From Erythrobacter sp. HKB08 (GTDB lineage: Bacteria > Pseudomonadota > Alphaproteobacteria > Sphingomonadales > Sphingomonadaceae), in assembly GCF_004114695.1 (NCBI RefSeq), contig NZ_CP035310.1, positions 2,277,501 through 2,341,500 of the forward strand: 64,000 nucleotides of DNA. Reading direction: 5' to 3'. The translations under genes and the position numbers were made by a program. The notes beneath the pieces were generated by a model. That model was not told the origin of the DNA. It saw nothing but the letters and a program-made list of their open reading frames with translations, and searched no databases. Positions 17,906 through 24,731 of this stretch are shown piece after piece. Position 1 is the first letter of the stretch, and each line of letters starts with the position of its first letter.

Positions 17906-19153
17906 ATGATCGAAAAGCTGCGCAAATTGTGGCAGGACCGCCGTGGCAACGTGCTGATGATATCGGCAATCGGGGCTGCATCGATGGTCGGCGCTGCCGG
18001 CATCGGCGTCGATACCGTCCAGTGGTATTTGTGGAACCGCCAGTTGCAGCAGGCCGTCGATTCAGGTGCCATGGCAGGTGCATACGGCCTCCACTACGGC
18101 ACCGACGTTACCAACACGGCGACCGGCGAAATCGATCGGAACTTCGTCGATGCGTTCAACGTCATTCGCATCGTCCACCCACCGCAGGAAGGCGCCTATA
18201 CCGGCGATACCGGGGCAGTCGAAATCGTGGCGACGACAAGCCAGAGCCTGCCCTTCTCCAGCCTGTTCATGGACACCCCGCCGACAATTCGAGTCCGTTC
18301 GGTCGCAGCCACGGTCGCGGGCGGGGAACACTGCGTGATCGCGCTCGCCGAGAACGGGACGGGCATCTACGTCCACGGTAATGCCGATGTGAACCTCGGC
18401 TGCGGTGCGGCGGCGAACTCGCGGGTCACCAGCGCGGTCGACCTGACCGGTACCAGCTGGCTCAATGCCGACCCGATCAGCGCGGTCGGCGGGATCAGCT
18501 ATTCCGACCGGAACATTCCCGACGATGCGACCCTGCTGCCCTACGGCCTGCCGGTCGAGGATCCGCTGGCCTCGCGCGGTCTCGACGTTCCGACGAGCCC
18601 GGCGGGCTGCACCTACAACAACTTCACCGTCCAGCCGAACCGCACGGAGACGATCTTCCCGGGCCGCTACTGCAATGGCATCGCACTGAAGGGCAATGTG
18701 ACGATGTCGCCCGGCGTCTACATCATCGATCGCGGCTTCTTCGACATCTCGAGCCAGGCGGACGTGGTCGGCGAAGGTGTGACGATCATCCTTACCGGCA
18801 ACAGTTCAAGCAACATCGCCGAGCTGAAGATCAACGGCGGTGCCAAGCTCGACCTGCGCGCGCCGACGAAGCTGGAAGACCCGGACTGGTACAACATCCT
18901 GTTCTTCCAGGACCCGATGGGCTCGAGTGTCGAAAACGTGATCAACGGCGGCTCCGACCTCAAGTTCAAGGGCGTGGTCTACCTGCCCAACGGCAACGTG
19001 CGCTTCAACGGCAATGCAGGTCAGAATGCGGAATGCCTGCTGCTGGTCGCACACCGGGTCAATTTCTCGGGCACGAGCGCGCTCGATAACGACTGCCCCG
19101 CCGATTACGACGATGTGCAGACGCGCTCGCGCATCATCCGCGTAGTGGAGTAA
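17906..19153 (+). CDS. TadG-like pilus assembly / exported protein
   Basis: A 415-residue protein. The N-terminal segment DRRGNVLMISAIGAASMVGA, then GIGVDTVQWYLWNRQLQQAVDSGA, is the TadE/G-like membrane anchor found in Flp/Tad systems; the rest is extracytoplasmic. The C-terminal half is beta-rich with many Asn/Gly/Asp turns and no recognised domain. The start may be this ATG or the GTG one codon earlier; GCGGGGG lies just upstream. It heads a three-gene operon with two TadE-like genes. No tadA, tadB, tadC, cpaB or flp gene is nearby. Confidence 0.85.
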   Translation: MIEKLRKLWQDRRGNVLMISAIGAASMVGAAGIGVDTVQWYLWNRQLQQAVDSGAMAGAYGLHYGTDVTNTATGEIDRNFVDAFNVIRIVHPPQEGAYTGDTGAVEIVATTSQSLPFSSLFMDTPPTIRVRSVAATVAGGEHCVIALAENGTGIYVHGNADVNLGCGAAANSRVTSAVDLTGTSWLNADPISAVGGISYSDRNIPDDATLLPYGLPVEDPLASRGLDVPTSPAGCTYNNFTVQPNRTETIFPGRYCNGIALKGNVTMSPGVYIIDRGFFDISSQADVVGEGVTIILTGNSSSNIAELKINGGAKLDLRAPTKLEDPDWYNILFFQDPMGSSVENVINGGSDLKFKGVVYLPNGNVRFNGNAGQNAECLLLVAHRVNFSGTSALDNDCPADYDDVQTRSRIIRVVE

Positions 19154-19158
19154 CGACG

Positions 19159-19638
19159 ATGAGCCTCAACTCTCTCCTCGCACAGCTGCGCCGCGACCGG
19201 AAAGGCTTCGGCGCGATGGAACTGGCGCTGGCGATGCCCTTCCTCATCCTCCTCGGCCTCGGCACGGTCGATGCCTCGAAGCTGATCTCCACCAAGATCG
19301 ATTTCGAGCAGGCCGCCCAGCGCGGCACCGACTTCGCGCTCGCCAAGCGGCCCAACGGCAGCGACGGCAGCTACATCCAGGCCGAAGTGGCCTCGATGGC
19401 CGGGATCGACGCGCAGGATGTGACCGTCACCATCTTCCTCGAATGCAACGGCGTGAAGCAGACGAATTTCGCAACCGTCTGCGCCGCCGGCCAGAGCCCC
19501 GCCCGCTTCGTCAGCGTCGAGGTCCGCAAGGACGTCGCGACCGAATTCGACTGGAGCTTCTTCGGCCGCATGTTCGACATAAAGGCCTTCGACAGCACCG
19601 TCAGCGTCGCGGGCGACAGCCTGGTGAGGTTCCAGTGA
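19159..19638 (+). CDS. TadE-like pseudopilin
   Basis: A 159-residue protein with a cytoplasmic N-terminus (LAQLRRDRKGFGAMELALAM), one transmembrane helix and an exported domain with two cysteines (EC..C). GxxxxELAL followed by a hydrophobic helix is the TadE prepilin-like signature, so it may be processed by a TadV/CpaA-type peptidase encoded elsewhere. It lies 5 bases after the TadG-like gene, and its TGA overlaps the next ATG by one base. Confidence 0.85.
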   Translation: MSLNSLLAQLRRDRKGFGAMELALAMPFLILLGLGTVDASKLISTKIDFEQAAQRGTDFALAKRPNGSDGSYIQAEVASMAGIDAQDVTVTIFLECNGVKQTNFATVCAAGQSPARFVSVEVRKDVATEFDWSFFGRMFDIKAFDSTVSVAGDSLVRFQ

Positions 19639-20030
19639 TGCTGCGCGCGCTTACCGCCGATCGCGAGGGTTCGAGCACGGTCGACTTCGCCTATGCGCTG
19701 CCCGTGCTGGTCGCCTTCATGCTCGGCATCGTCCAGATGGGCGTGACACTGCATTCCTCGGGTGCGCTGCGCCATGCCGCGGGCGAAGGGGTACGCCTCG
19801 CCAAGGTCAATCCCGACGCGACCGAGACCGAAGTGCTCGACCGCGTTCGCAGCGAACTGACCGCGATGGACAGGGACAAGATCACCTCGCTCACATTCGA
19901 GAGAGGCACCTCCGACGGGGCCGACTATGGCCGCGTCTCGATCAATTACGAGGTCGAGCCGATCGTGCCTTTCCTGCCGATCCCGACGATCACCCTGTCG
20001 GAATCCAAACAGGCCTACCTGCCCAAATAA
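19638..20030 (+). CDS. TadE-like pseudopilin
   Basis: A 130-residue TadE-family protein. DREGSSTVDFAYALPVLVAF begins the single N-terminal membrane helix, followed by a short exported domain ending LPIPTITLSESKQAYLPK. The start ATG shares one base with the stop of the preceding TadE gene (TGATG), so translation is coupled. It is the last gene of the operon and is followed by a strong hairpin at 20037-20073. Confidence 0.85.
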   Translation: MLRALTADREGSSTVDFAYALPVLVAFMLGIVQMGVTLHSSGALRHAAGEGVRLAKVNPDATETEVLDRVRSELTAMDRDKITSLTFERGTSDGADYGRVSINYEVEPIVPFLPIPTITLSESKQAYLPK

Positions 20031-20036
20031 GGGGGT

Positions 20037-20073
20037 CTGGCGACGAATCGGCCCCCGTTCGATTCGCCGCCAG
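20037..20073. terminator. Hairpin between convergent tadE and GGDEF-like genes
   Basis: CTGGCG-A-CGAATCG pairs with CGATTCG-C-CGCCAG, giving 13 base pairs with one mismatch and a 9-base loop. It sits 7 bases after the last TadE gene and just before the convergent PAS/GGDEF-like gene ends. There is no T-run on either strand, so termination may be weak or rely on the structure alone. Confidence 0.5.
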
Positions 20074-20087
20074 TCCGGCTAACCGGG

Positions 20088-21014
20088 TTAACCGCCGAGC
20101 GGTATCGCCCGTGCCGGAATACGCATCATGCGGCGGCGCGAAAGGCGCTCGCCGGCAGGTTCGACCGTATTGCCGCCCTTCGCCTTGGCGAGTTTGAGCG
20201 CCAGTTCCGCATTGTTGAGCGTCACGTCGAGGCTCGCCCCGATCTCGGCAAGGCCGATGCTGATCGTCGGCTGGGCACTATCGCGAGAGCCCAGACCGCG
20301 CCATTTCTCCACCAAGTGCGTCGCCCAGCCGGTCGCCTCGTCCTGCGACATCATCGGCATGAGCAGGCCGAAACTGTCGCTGCTGGCGCGCGAGATCGTG
20401 GTGCAATTGGGCATCGTCCCGCGCAGGAAATCGGCGAATGCGACGAGCAGCCGGTCACCTTCGGTCAGGCCATGCTTGCGGTTCACCTGCCGCAGCCCGT
20501 CGATCGCGACGAGCGCCAGCGTGCCGCCCGATCCGCGCTCGACCAAATGGCCGAGCATAGAGAGGAATGCGCGGCGATTGGTCGCCTCGGTCAGCGGATC
20601 GGTCATCTCGCTCTTGAACACCCGCTCCTCGAGCCGCTTGGCCTGTTCGATATTGCGCAAATGGCCGAGCACGCCGCACACCCCGCCCTGCCCGTCGCCG
20701 ATGGCGCGCAGGCGGAACCTGAACCACTGGCCGACGCGCCGCGCCCTGAACTCGCCCTCGCAGCCGAGTTGGCGCCCCTTGAGCGTTGCGCGCAGCGAGC
20801 TTGCCAGCGGATCGGCGGTTGCCGGCTCCGCCAGGTCGAGCACATGCGGCCCGATCAGCAGGTCGCCCAGCGCAAAGCCCAGCGCTTCGAAACTGCGCTG
20901 CGCCTGCACCACGAACCCGCGCCTGTCGGCGGTGAACACGATATCTTCCGAACTGTCCGCGAGCAGGCCGTACAACGCCCTAAGCTCGCGCTTTGCGAAC
21001 CCGAGATCCCCCAA
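20088..21014 (-). CDS. PAS protein with degenerate GGDEF domain
   Basis: A signalling protein of 308 residues from a TTG preceded by AGGGGG; a GTG at 21170 would add 52 Arg-rich residues across a 12-bp hairpin and seems less likely. A PAS domain (around LLADSSEDIVFTADRRGFVV) is followed by a GGDEF fold (MTDPLTEATNRRAFLSMLGH). The active-site loop reads SSDSF instead of GGDEF, so diguanylate cyclase activity is probably lost. It lies downstream of and co-oriented with the PilZ-XRE gene and faces the tad-like genes. It could bind c-di-GMP or GTP as a sensor. Confidence 0.8.
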   Translation of the reverse strand: MGDLGFAKRELRALYGLLADSSEDIVFTADRRGFVVQAQRSFEALGFALGDLLIGPHVLDLAEPATADPLASSLRATLKGRQLGCEGEFRARRVGQWFRFRLRAIGDGQGGVCGVLGHLRNIEQAKRLEERVFKSEMTDPLTEATNRRAFLSMLGHLVERGSGGTLALVAIDGLRQVNRKHGLTEGDRLLVAFADFLRGTMPNCTTISRASSDSFGLLMPMMSQDEATGWATHLVEKWRGLGSRDSAQPTISIGLAEIGASLDVTLNNAELALKLAKAKGGNTVEPAGERLSRRRMMRIPARAIPLGG

Positions 21015-21049
21015 GGTTTTTGCCCCCTGCTTGGGAGCCGGCCGCAAGA

Positions 21050-21088
21050 CTTCCCGGCGCGAAGCGCACTCGCCATCGCGCCGGGAAG
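21050..21088 (-). promoter_or_regulatory. 12-bp perfect hairpin upstream of the GGDEF-like gene
   Basis: CTTCCCGGCGCG (21050-21061) and CGCGCCGGGAAG (21077-21088) are perfect inverted repeats around a 15-base loop. The hairpin ends about 35 bases before the TTG start at 21014. This supports that start and suggests an untranslated leader. The structure could affect mRNA stability or access to the AGGGGG ribosome-binding site. Confidence 0.5.
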
Positions 21089-21189
21089 CGCCCCTCGCGC
21101 CCGGCAACCCGAATTGACCCAATGAAAATCTGCCCCCTGTTCGCCTTGCGTTAGTTCTGTTAGCTAACACATTGCTTTTTCAGCATATT

Positions 21190-21226
21190 TTCACATCCCG
21201 TTTACCATAAATCGGCAGGATGTGAA
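21190..21226. promoter_or_regulatory. TTCACATCC inverted repeat between two signalling genes
   Basis: TTCACATCC (21190-21198) and GGATGTGAA (21218-21226) are a perfect 9-bp inverted repeat with a 19-base AT-rich spacer. It lies in the 240-base space between the PilZ-XRE gene and the PAS/GGDEF-like gene. The half-site extended to TTTTCACATCCC recurs at 33997-34008 upstream of the SD/anti-SD leader. This could be a protein-binding site; the regulator is unknown. Confidence 0.35.
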
Positions 21227-21257
21227 GGCACTTGGCTGTTCGCGGGGGTGCGAAGTG

Positions 21258-21920
21258 TCAGAGTTCTATGAGGATCTTGACCTGGTCGGGCCGGATGCCG
21301 ATCGAGCGCGCAATGCTCTCGCGGCTCTCGGCGAGTATCCCGGTCAGGCGCGGGTCGGACCAGTCGCTTTCGAGGTCGTTCGCCGTTGCTCCGAGCAGTT
21401 TTGCTAGCGCGTCGAGATGGCCCTGCGTCGGGCGCGCCTTCTCGTGCTCCCACGCCCAGACCGTCGGCTTGCTGACACCGATCCGCTCGGCAACCGCATC
21501 GAGCGTCAGGCCCGCTTCACCGCGCAGGCGCCGGATCCGTTCGCCGAAACTTTCGCCCGGGATCGCGAGGCCGCCGCTCCTGAGCGTAACATCGTTCTCC
21601 ACCGCGCTGCGCAGCTCCGCCGCGCTCAACACGGCCTGCGACACCGGTTCGCGGAATTCGCAGCCGAACAGCCTGCCGCTCGCCCATACCACCCGCGCCT
21701 CGCGTTCGCCGACTTCGGGCAGTTCGACGATCAGCCCATCGCCTTCCGCCAGCTCCAGCCCGGTCTGGATCAGCAGGCCGGTGCTCGAGGCATTGTGGAT
21801 TTCGACATTCGCGCTTTCCCCGCTCGGCAGGCTGCCACGCGTGGCGAGCCGCAGCCGCCTGCGCGCATCACGCGTGCGCGGGGAATCGGAAATACTGTCG
21901 AGATAGGCCGATACGGACAG
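21258..21920 (-). CDS. PilZ domain - XRE helix-turn-helix fusion protein, apparent CTG start
   Basis: A likely c-di-GMP-responsive DNA-binding protein of 220 residues. An N-terminal PilZ domain has R20-x3-R24 (ARRRLRL) and NxSxxG at 43-48 (NASSTG), the two c-di-GMP contact motifs. It is joined to a C-terminal XRE HTH (about 124-178: FGERIRRLRGEAGLTLDAVA then ERIGVSKPTVWAWEHEKARP). PilZ homology extends upstream of the first ATG/GTG/TTG (a GTG at 21692, mid-domain) to a CTG at 21918-21920 with AGGAG eight bases before it. The only upstream ATG (21946-21948) is in another frame. Either a CTG start or a frameshift explains this; codon quality favours CTG. Confidence 0.75.
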   Translation of the reverse strand: MSVSAYLDSISDSPRTRDARRRLRLATRGSLPSGESANVEIHNASSTGLLIQTGLELAEGDGLIVELPEVGEREARVVWASGRLFGCEFREPVSQAVLSAAELRSAVENDVTLRSGGLAIPGESFGERIRRLRGEAGLTLDAVAERIGVSKPTVWAWEHEKARPTQGHLDALAKLLGATANDLESDWSDPRLTGILAESRESIARSIGIRPDQVKILIEL

Positions 21921-21968
21921 GGGTCGCGCTCCTTTGCGATTGGGACATCCTGAATCGGCCCGAGAAAG

Positions 21969-21983
21969 TTAACATCTGGTTGA
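21969..21983. promoter_or_regulatory. CtrA-like site
   Basis: TTAA-CATCTGG-TTGA matches the alphaproteobacterial CtrA pattern TTAA-N7-TTAA with one mismatch. It lies about 50 bases upstream of the PilZ-XRE start and about 100 bases upstream of the divergent SDR gene. CtrA controls pili and c-di-GMP genes in related bacteria. A single near-match is weak evidence. Confidence 0.3.
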
Positions 21984-22082
21984 GAAACGGCGGAGCGCAC
22001 CGCGTTTGAGACGGGGTGACGAGGCCCGCGTTTCCTGCAACATACCGCGCAGAAAAAAGACACGGCTGAAGAGGAGAGAGCC

Positions 22083-22865
22083 ATGCCATTTGCGCCATTC
22101 GACCTGACCGGGAAAGTCGCCCTAGTGACCGGCGGCAACGGAGGCATCGGCCTCGGCATGGCGGAAGGCCTTGCCCAGGCAGGGGCCGATGTCGCGATCT
22201 GGGGCCGCAATGCCGACAAGATGGCGAGCGCGAAGGAAAAGCTCAATGCCACCGGTGTAAAGGTTCTCGCCCAGCAGGTCGACGTGACGGACGAAAAGGC
22301 CGTCGATGCCGCGATGCAGGAAATCGCCGACACCTTCGGGCGGCTCGACTGCTGCATAGCCAATGCCGGGACCGGCTTCGGGCGTTCGCGCTTCGAGGAA
22401 ATGCCGACCGAGCTGTGGAAGAAGACGATGGAGACCAATCTCGACAGCGCCTTCTACACGCTGCGCGCCGCCTCGCGCCTGATGGTCGAGCGCGCGAGGG
22501 GCGGCGAGCCGGGCGGTTCGCTGGTCGCGATCTCCTCCATGTCTGCCGTGTCGGGCGCGCCGGGCAACCAGCCCTATGCGACGACGAAATCGGCGATGAC
22601 CGGCATGATGAAGGGCATCGCGGTCGAATACGGCCGCTACGGCATTCGCGCGAACACCGTGCTGCCAGGCTGGACCATGACCGACCTCGCCGCGCCCGCG
22701 CTGGAATCGGAAGGGTTCGAAAAACACGTCCTCCCGCGCGTTCCCGTCAAACGCTGGGGCACGCCAGAGGATTTCGCCGGCATCGCGGTCTATCTCGCGA
22801 GCGATGCCTCGTCCTATTTCACCGGCCAGGAAGTGATGATCGACGGCGGCTACATCGTCTTCTGA
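22083..22865 (+). CDS. SDR family NAD(P)-dependent oxidoreductase
   Basis: A 260-residue classical short-chain dehydrogenase. TGGNGGIG near residues 16-23 binds the cofactor, NAG lies near residue 95, and S-x(12)-YATTK supplies the Ser/Tyr/Lys catalytic residues. The C-terminus GQEVMIDGGYIVF is typical of gluconate-5-dehydrogenase and 3-oxoacyl-reductase-like members. AGAGGAGAG lies just upstream of the ATG. The substrate cannot be deduced. Confidence 0.92.
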   Translation: MPFAPFDLTGKVALVTGGNGGIGLGMAEGLAQAGADVAIWGRNADKMASAKEKLNATGVKVLAQQVDVTDEKAVDAAMQEIADTFGRLDCCIANAGTGFGRSRFEEMPTELWKKTMETNLDSAFYTLRAASRLMVERARGGEPGGSLVAISSMSAVSGAPGNQPYATTKSAMTGMMKGIAVEYGRYGIRANTVLPGWTMTDLAAPALESEGFEKHVLPRVPVKRWGTPEDFAGIAVYLASDASSYFTGQEVMIDGGYIVF

Positions 22866-22892
22866 CGAGGCGGCAGGCCGATAGATATCTTG

Positions 22893-23546
22893 CTAGGTAT
22901 TCGAACGCGTGTTCGCCACGTATCCCAGAGTCTCGCTCGTCCCGTCGCCTACGAAGGACGACTTGATCGCATGGTCGGCGCCGAAGGAATCTTTGTACTC
23001 AGCCTCGATGGTAGCGTTTACCTGCGTGCCCCCAGTCTGAAGAGCCAAGTACTCACCCTGAGAAACAGTGAATGAGGTATTCCTGCCCCATTCGTCATGC
23101 GGCATGATGGCACCCAGCCCGGACAATTTCTCGCTCGCTCCCTTGATGCGCTGCTTTGTCGCGGATTCGGTAAGCTCGAAGTCGATGTTTAAAGCGAGCT
23201 GGTCAGCAGGTGTGTTGCCAAAGTTCTTCAACTCGATCCTTAGCTGACATTGTACCGGCTGGTCCGGCATCTGCGGCTTACAAACGAACTTCACGCCGTT
23301 GAAGTCGAGGTACGCGCGATTGAGGCGCTGGGTCGATTCTACCGCAATCTCATTCGCCTCCGATGCCGTCATGTAGGCGCGGAATGCGAAAAACGCGGCA
23401 ACACCGGCGACGGCCATCCCCAACAAACCAAGCCAAAAACTGCTCGTTGCGGCGCTCGACGCAATATCGACCGCCGCCCACGCTGCTTCGGCACTACAAA
23501 TCTCCGCCGAAATATCCGGCGAGCAGTTGGCGACTTGCTCGGACAT
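22893..23546 (-). CDS. Hypothetical membrane-anchored protein
   Basis: A 217-residue protein of no family I can name. One transmembrane helix lies at about residues 37-60 (FWLGLLGMAVAGVAAFFAFR), followed by a helical stretch and a beta-rich C-terminal domain (YLDFNGVKFVCKP then LRIELKNFGNTPADQLALNI) resembling those often seen in single-pass sensor-like hypotheticals. Its codon use is slightly less GC-biased than its neighbours, which suggests possible accessory origin. It is monocistronic. Confidence 0.75.
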   Translation of the reverse strand: MSEQVANCSPDISAEICSAEAAWAAVDIASSAATSSFWLGLLGMAVAGVAAFFAFRAYMTASEANEIAVESTQRLNRAYLDFNGVKFVCKPQMPDQPVQCQLRIELKNFGNTPADQLALNIDFELTESATKQRIKGASEKLSGLGAIMPHDEWGRNTSFTVSQGEYLALQTGGTQVNATIEAEYKDSFGADHAIKSSFVGDGTSETLGYVANTRSNT

Positions 23547-23593
23547 GACCGGATTATACGAAACGCCCCTTAAAAATACAGCACATTACTTTA

Positions 23594-24196
23594 TCAATGC
23601 TCGGCCAGCATTTCCTCCATCTGGCCGAGGCGTTCCTTGCCGAAGAACATTTCCTCGCCGATGTAGAAAGTCGGGATGCCGAAGGCGCCGCGGTTCACTG
23701 CGTCCTCCGTGCTGTCGATCAGCGCCTGCTTGATTGCCGGGTCCTGCGACTGGGCGAGCAGGCTTTCGCCATTGAAGCCTGCTGCGCCAAGCGCCGCCCC
23801 GACCTGTTCGGCATCGGTGACGTCAAGGCCGCGCTCCCAGATCGGTGGCAGCATCGCCTCGATGAAGTCGATCCGGTCGTCGCCCTCGAGCGCGATGAGC
23901 ATGCGTTGGAGCGTGACCGAGTTGAACGGGAACTGCGGGTTCATGGTGAAGCGCTGCAAGTCGTGCCGGGCGATGAAACGGCGCATTTCGAGCATGCCGT
24001 ACTCGTTCTTCCCCTTGATCCCCGCATCGCGGATCATCGGCGGCGCATTGCCGGTCAGCTTGTGCATCCCGCCGAGAAAGACCGGCGTGATCGTGAGCGA
24101 CGCGCCCTGCCCGGCGAGCATTTCGCGCAAGGGATACCAGGCGAGATAGGCGTTGGGGCTTACGAAATCGAAGATGAACTCGACGGTCTTGGTCAT
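23594..24196 (-). CDS. 2-hydroxychromene-2-carboxylate isomerase / DsbA-family oxidoreductase
   Basis: A 200-residue thioredoxin-fold protein of the kappa-GST/HCCA isomerase family. The start complementary to 24194-24196 (MTKTVEFIFDFVSPNAYLAW) matches the family N-terminus, where the serine (FVSPNAY) binds glutathione. The C-terminal FGIPTFYIGEEMFFGKERL is the conserved cis-Pro region. In naphthalene degraders it isomerises 2-hydroxychromene-2-carboxylate; here, without aromatic catabolism genes, a general glutathione-dependent role is as likely. Confidence 0.88.
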   Translation of the reverse strand: MTKTVEFIFDFVSPNAYLAWYPLREMLAGQGASLTITPVFLGGMHKLTGNAPPMIRDAGIKGKNEYGMLEMRRFIARHDLQRFTMNPQFPFNSVTLQRMLIALEGDDRIDFIEAMLPPIWERGLDVTDAEQVGAALGAAGFNGESLLAQSQDPAIKQALIDSTEDAVNRGAFGIPTFYIGEEMFFGKERLGQMEEMLAEH

Positions 24197-24268
24197 TGCT
24201 GCGCGCCCCTTATGGCTGGATTCGCACCCGAGCGTAGTGCGCGCGGGGAAAATAGAAACCGCAAAGGG

Positions 24269-24297
24269 TTGACCTTGCCTTTGTTGCGAATGATTAT
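24269..24297 (+). promoter_or_regulatory. Predicted sigma-70 promoter overlapped by a Fur box
   Basis: TTGACC (24269-24274), a 17-base spacer and GATTAT (24292-24297) form a good promoter for the small gene starting at 24327. The -10 hexamer lies inside the Fur-like palindrome at 24285-24305, so a bound repressor would block RNA polymerase. Confidence 0.65.
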
Positions 24298-24305
24298 CAT
24301 TTGCA
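24285..24305. promoter_or_regulatory. Fur box
   Basis: TGCGAATGA and TCATTTGCA flank a central TTA, a 21-bp palindrome with a single mismatched pair. The core AATGATTATCATT is a strong match to the Fur consensus (GATAATGATAATCATTATC). It overlaps the predicted promoter of the gene at 24327 and is 89 bases from the start of the divergent isomerase gene. A fur gene lies at 60640. Confidence 0.75.
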
Positions 24306-24326
24306 TCTTGATTCGAGGAGGCCCGA

Positions 24327-24731
24327 TTGTCCGACACCCATTCCCATCGCTGCGCCCTTCCCCTGATGCTGCCGGAGGACCGCGACGAGCGGCTGCTGCT
24401 CGTGCTCTTGAGGCGCATGGCGATCCATGGCCTGCACGATGCGCGGGCGGGCTGGATGGCGCTGGAGAATTACGGGATCGGCTTTCGCAAGCCGCTCGTC
24501 CTGATGCGCTGCTTCCTGCATGAACTGGCGAGCGCTTCCAAACGCAACATCCGCCTCGCCCCCTGCTGCGCGCCGCGCATGACGCGTGACGAAGGGCTGA
24601 TGCTCGCAGCGATCGACTTGCCGAGCCTCGATGTGCTCGAAGCGTTGACCGATGCAGGCGACGTATCGCGGGTGATGTCCGCCGCCCATGCGCTGCGCGG
24701 CGAACTGGTGCGGGCGGCGAGCGCTCCTTAA
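24327..24731 (+). CDS. Small protein of unknown function behind a Fur box (DUF6628-like)
   Basis: A 134-residue soluble, helix-rich protein, probably the sphingomonad family labelled DUF6628; that assignment is from memory. The start is TTG with the strong ribosome-binding site GAGGAGG. It has four cysteines, including a CC pair in LAPCCAPRMTRDE, and conserved-looking LRRMAIHGLHDARAGWM. The Fur box over its promoter predicts expression under iron limitation. The stop overlaps the convergent metZ gene by 4 bases. Confidence 0.75.
   Translation: MSDTHSHRCALPLMLPEDRDERLLLVLLRRMAIHGLHDARAGWMALENYGIGFRKPLVLMRCFLHELASASKRNIRLAPCCAPRMTRDEGLMLAAIDLPSLDVLEALTDAGDVSRVMSAAHALRGELVRAASAP

Noticed and set aside
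23594..24418. Longer start for the DsbA-like isomerase
   Set aside because: The extra 74 codons are Ser/Arg-rich and run through the Fur box and divergent promoter; the family N-terminus begins at the start used.
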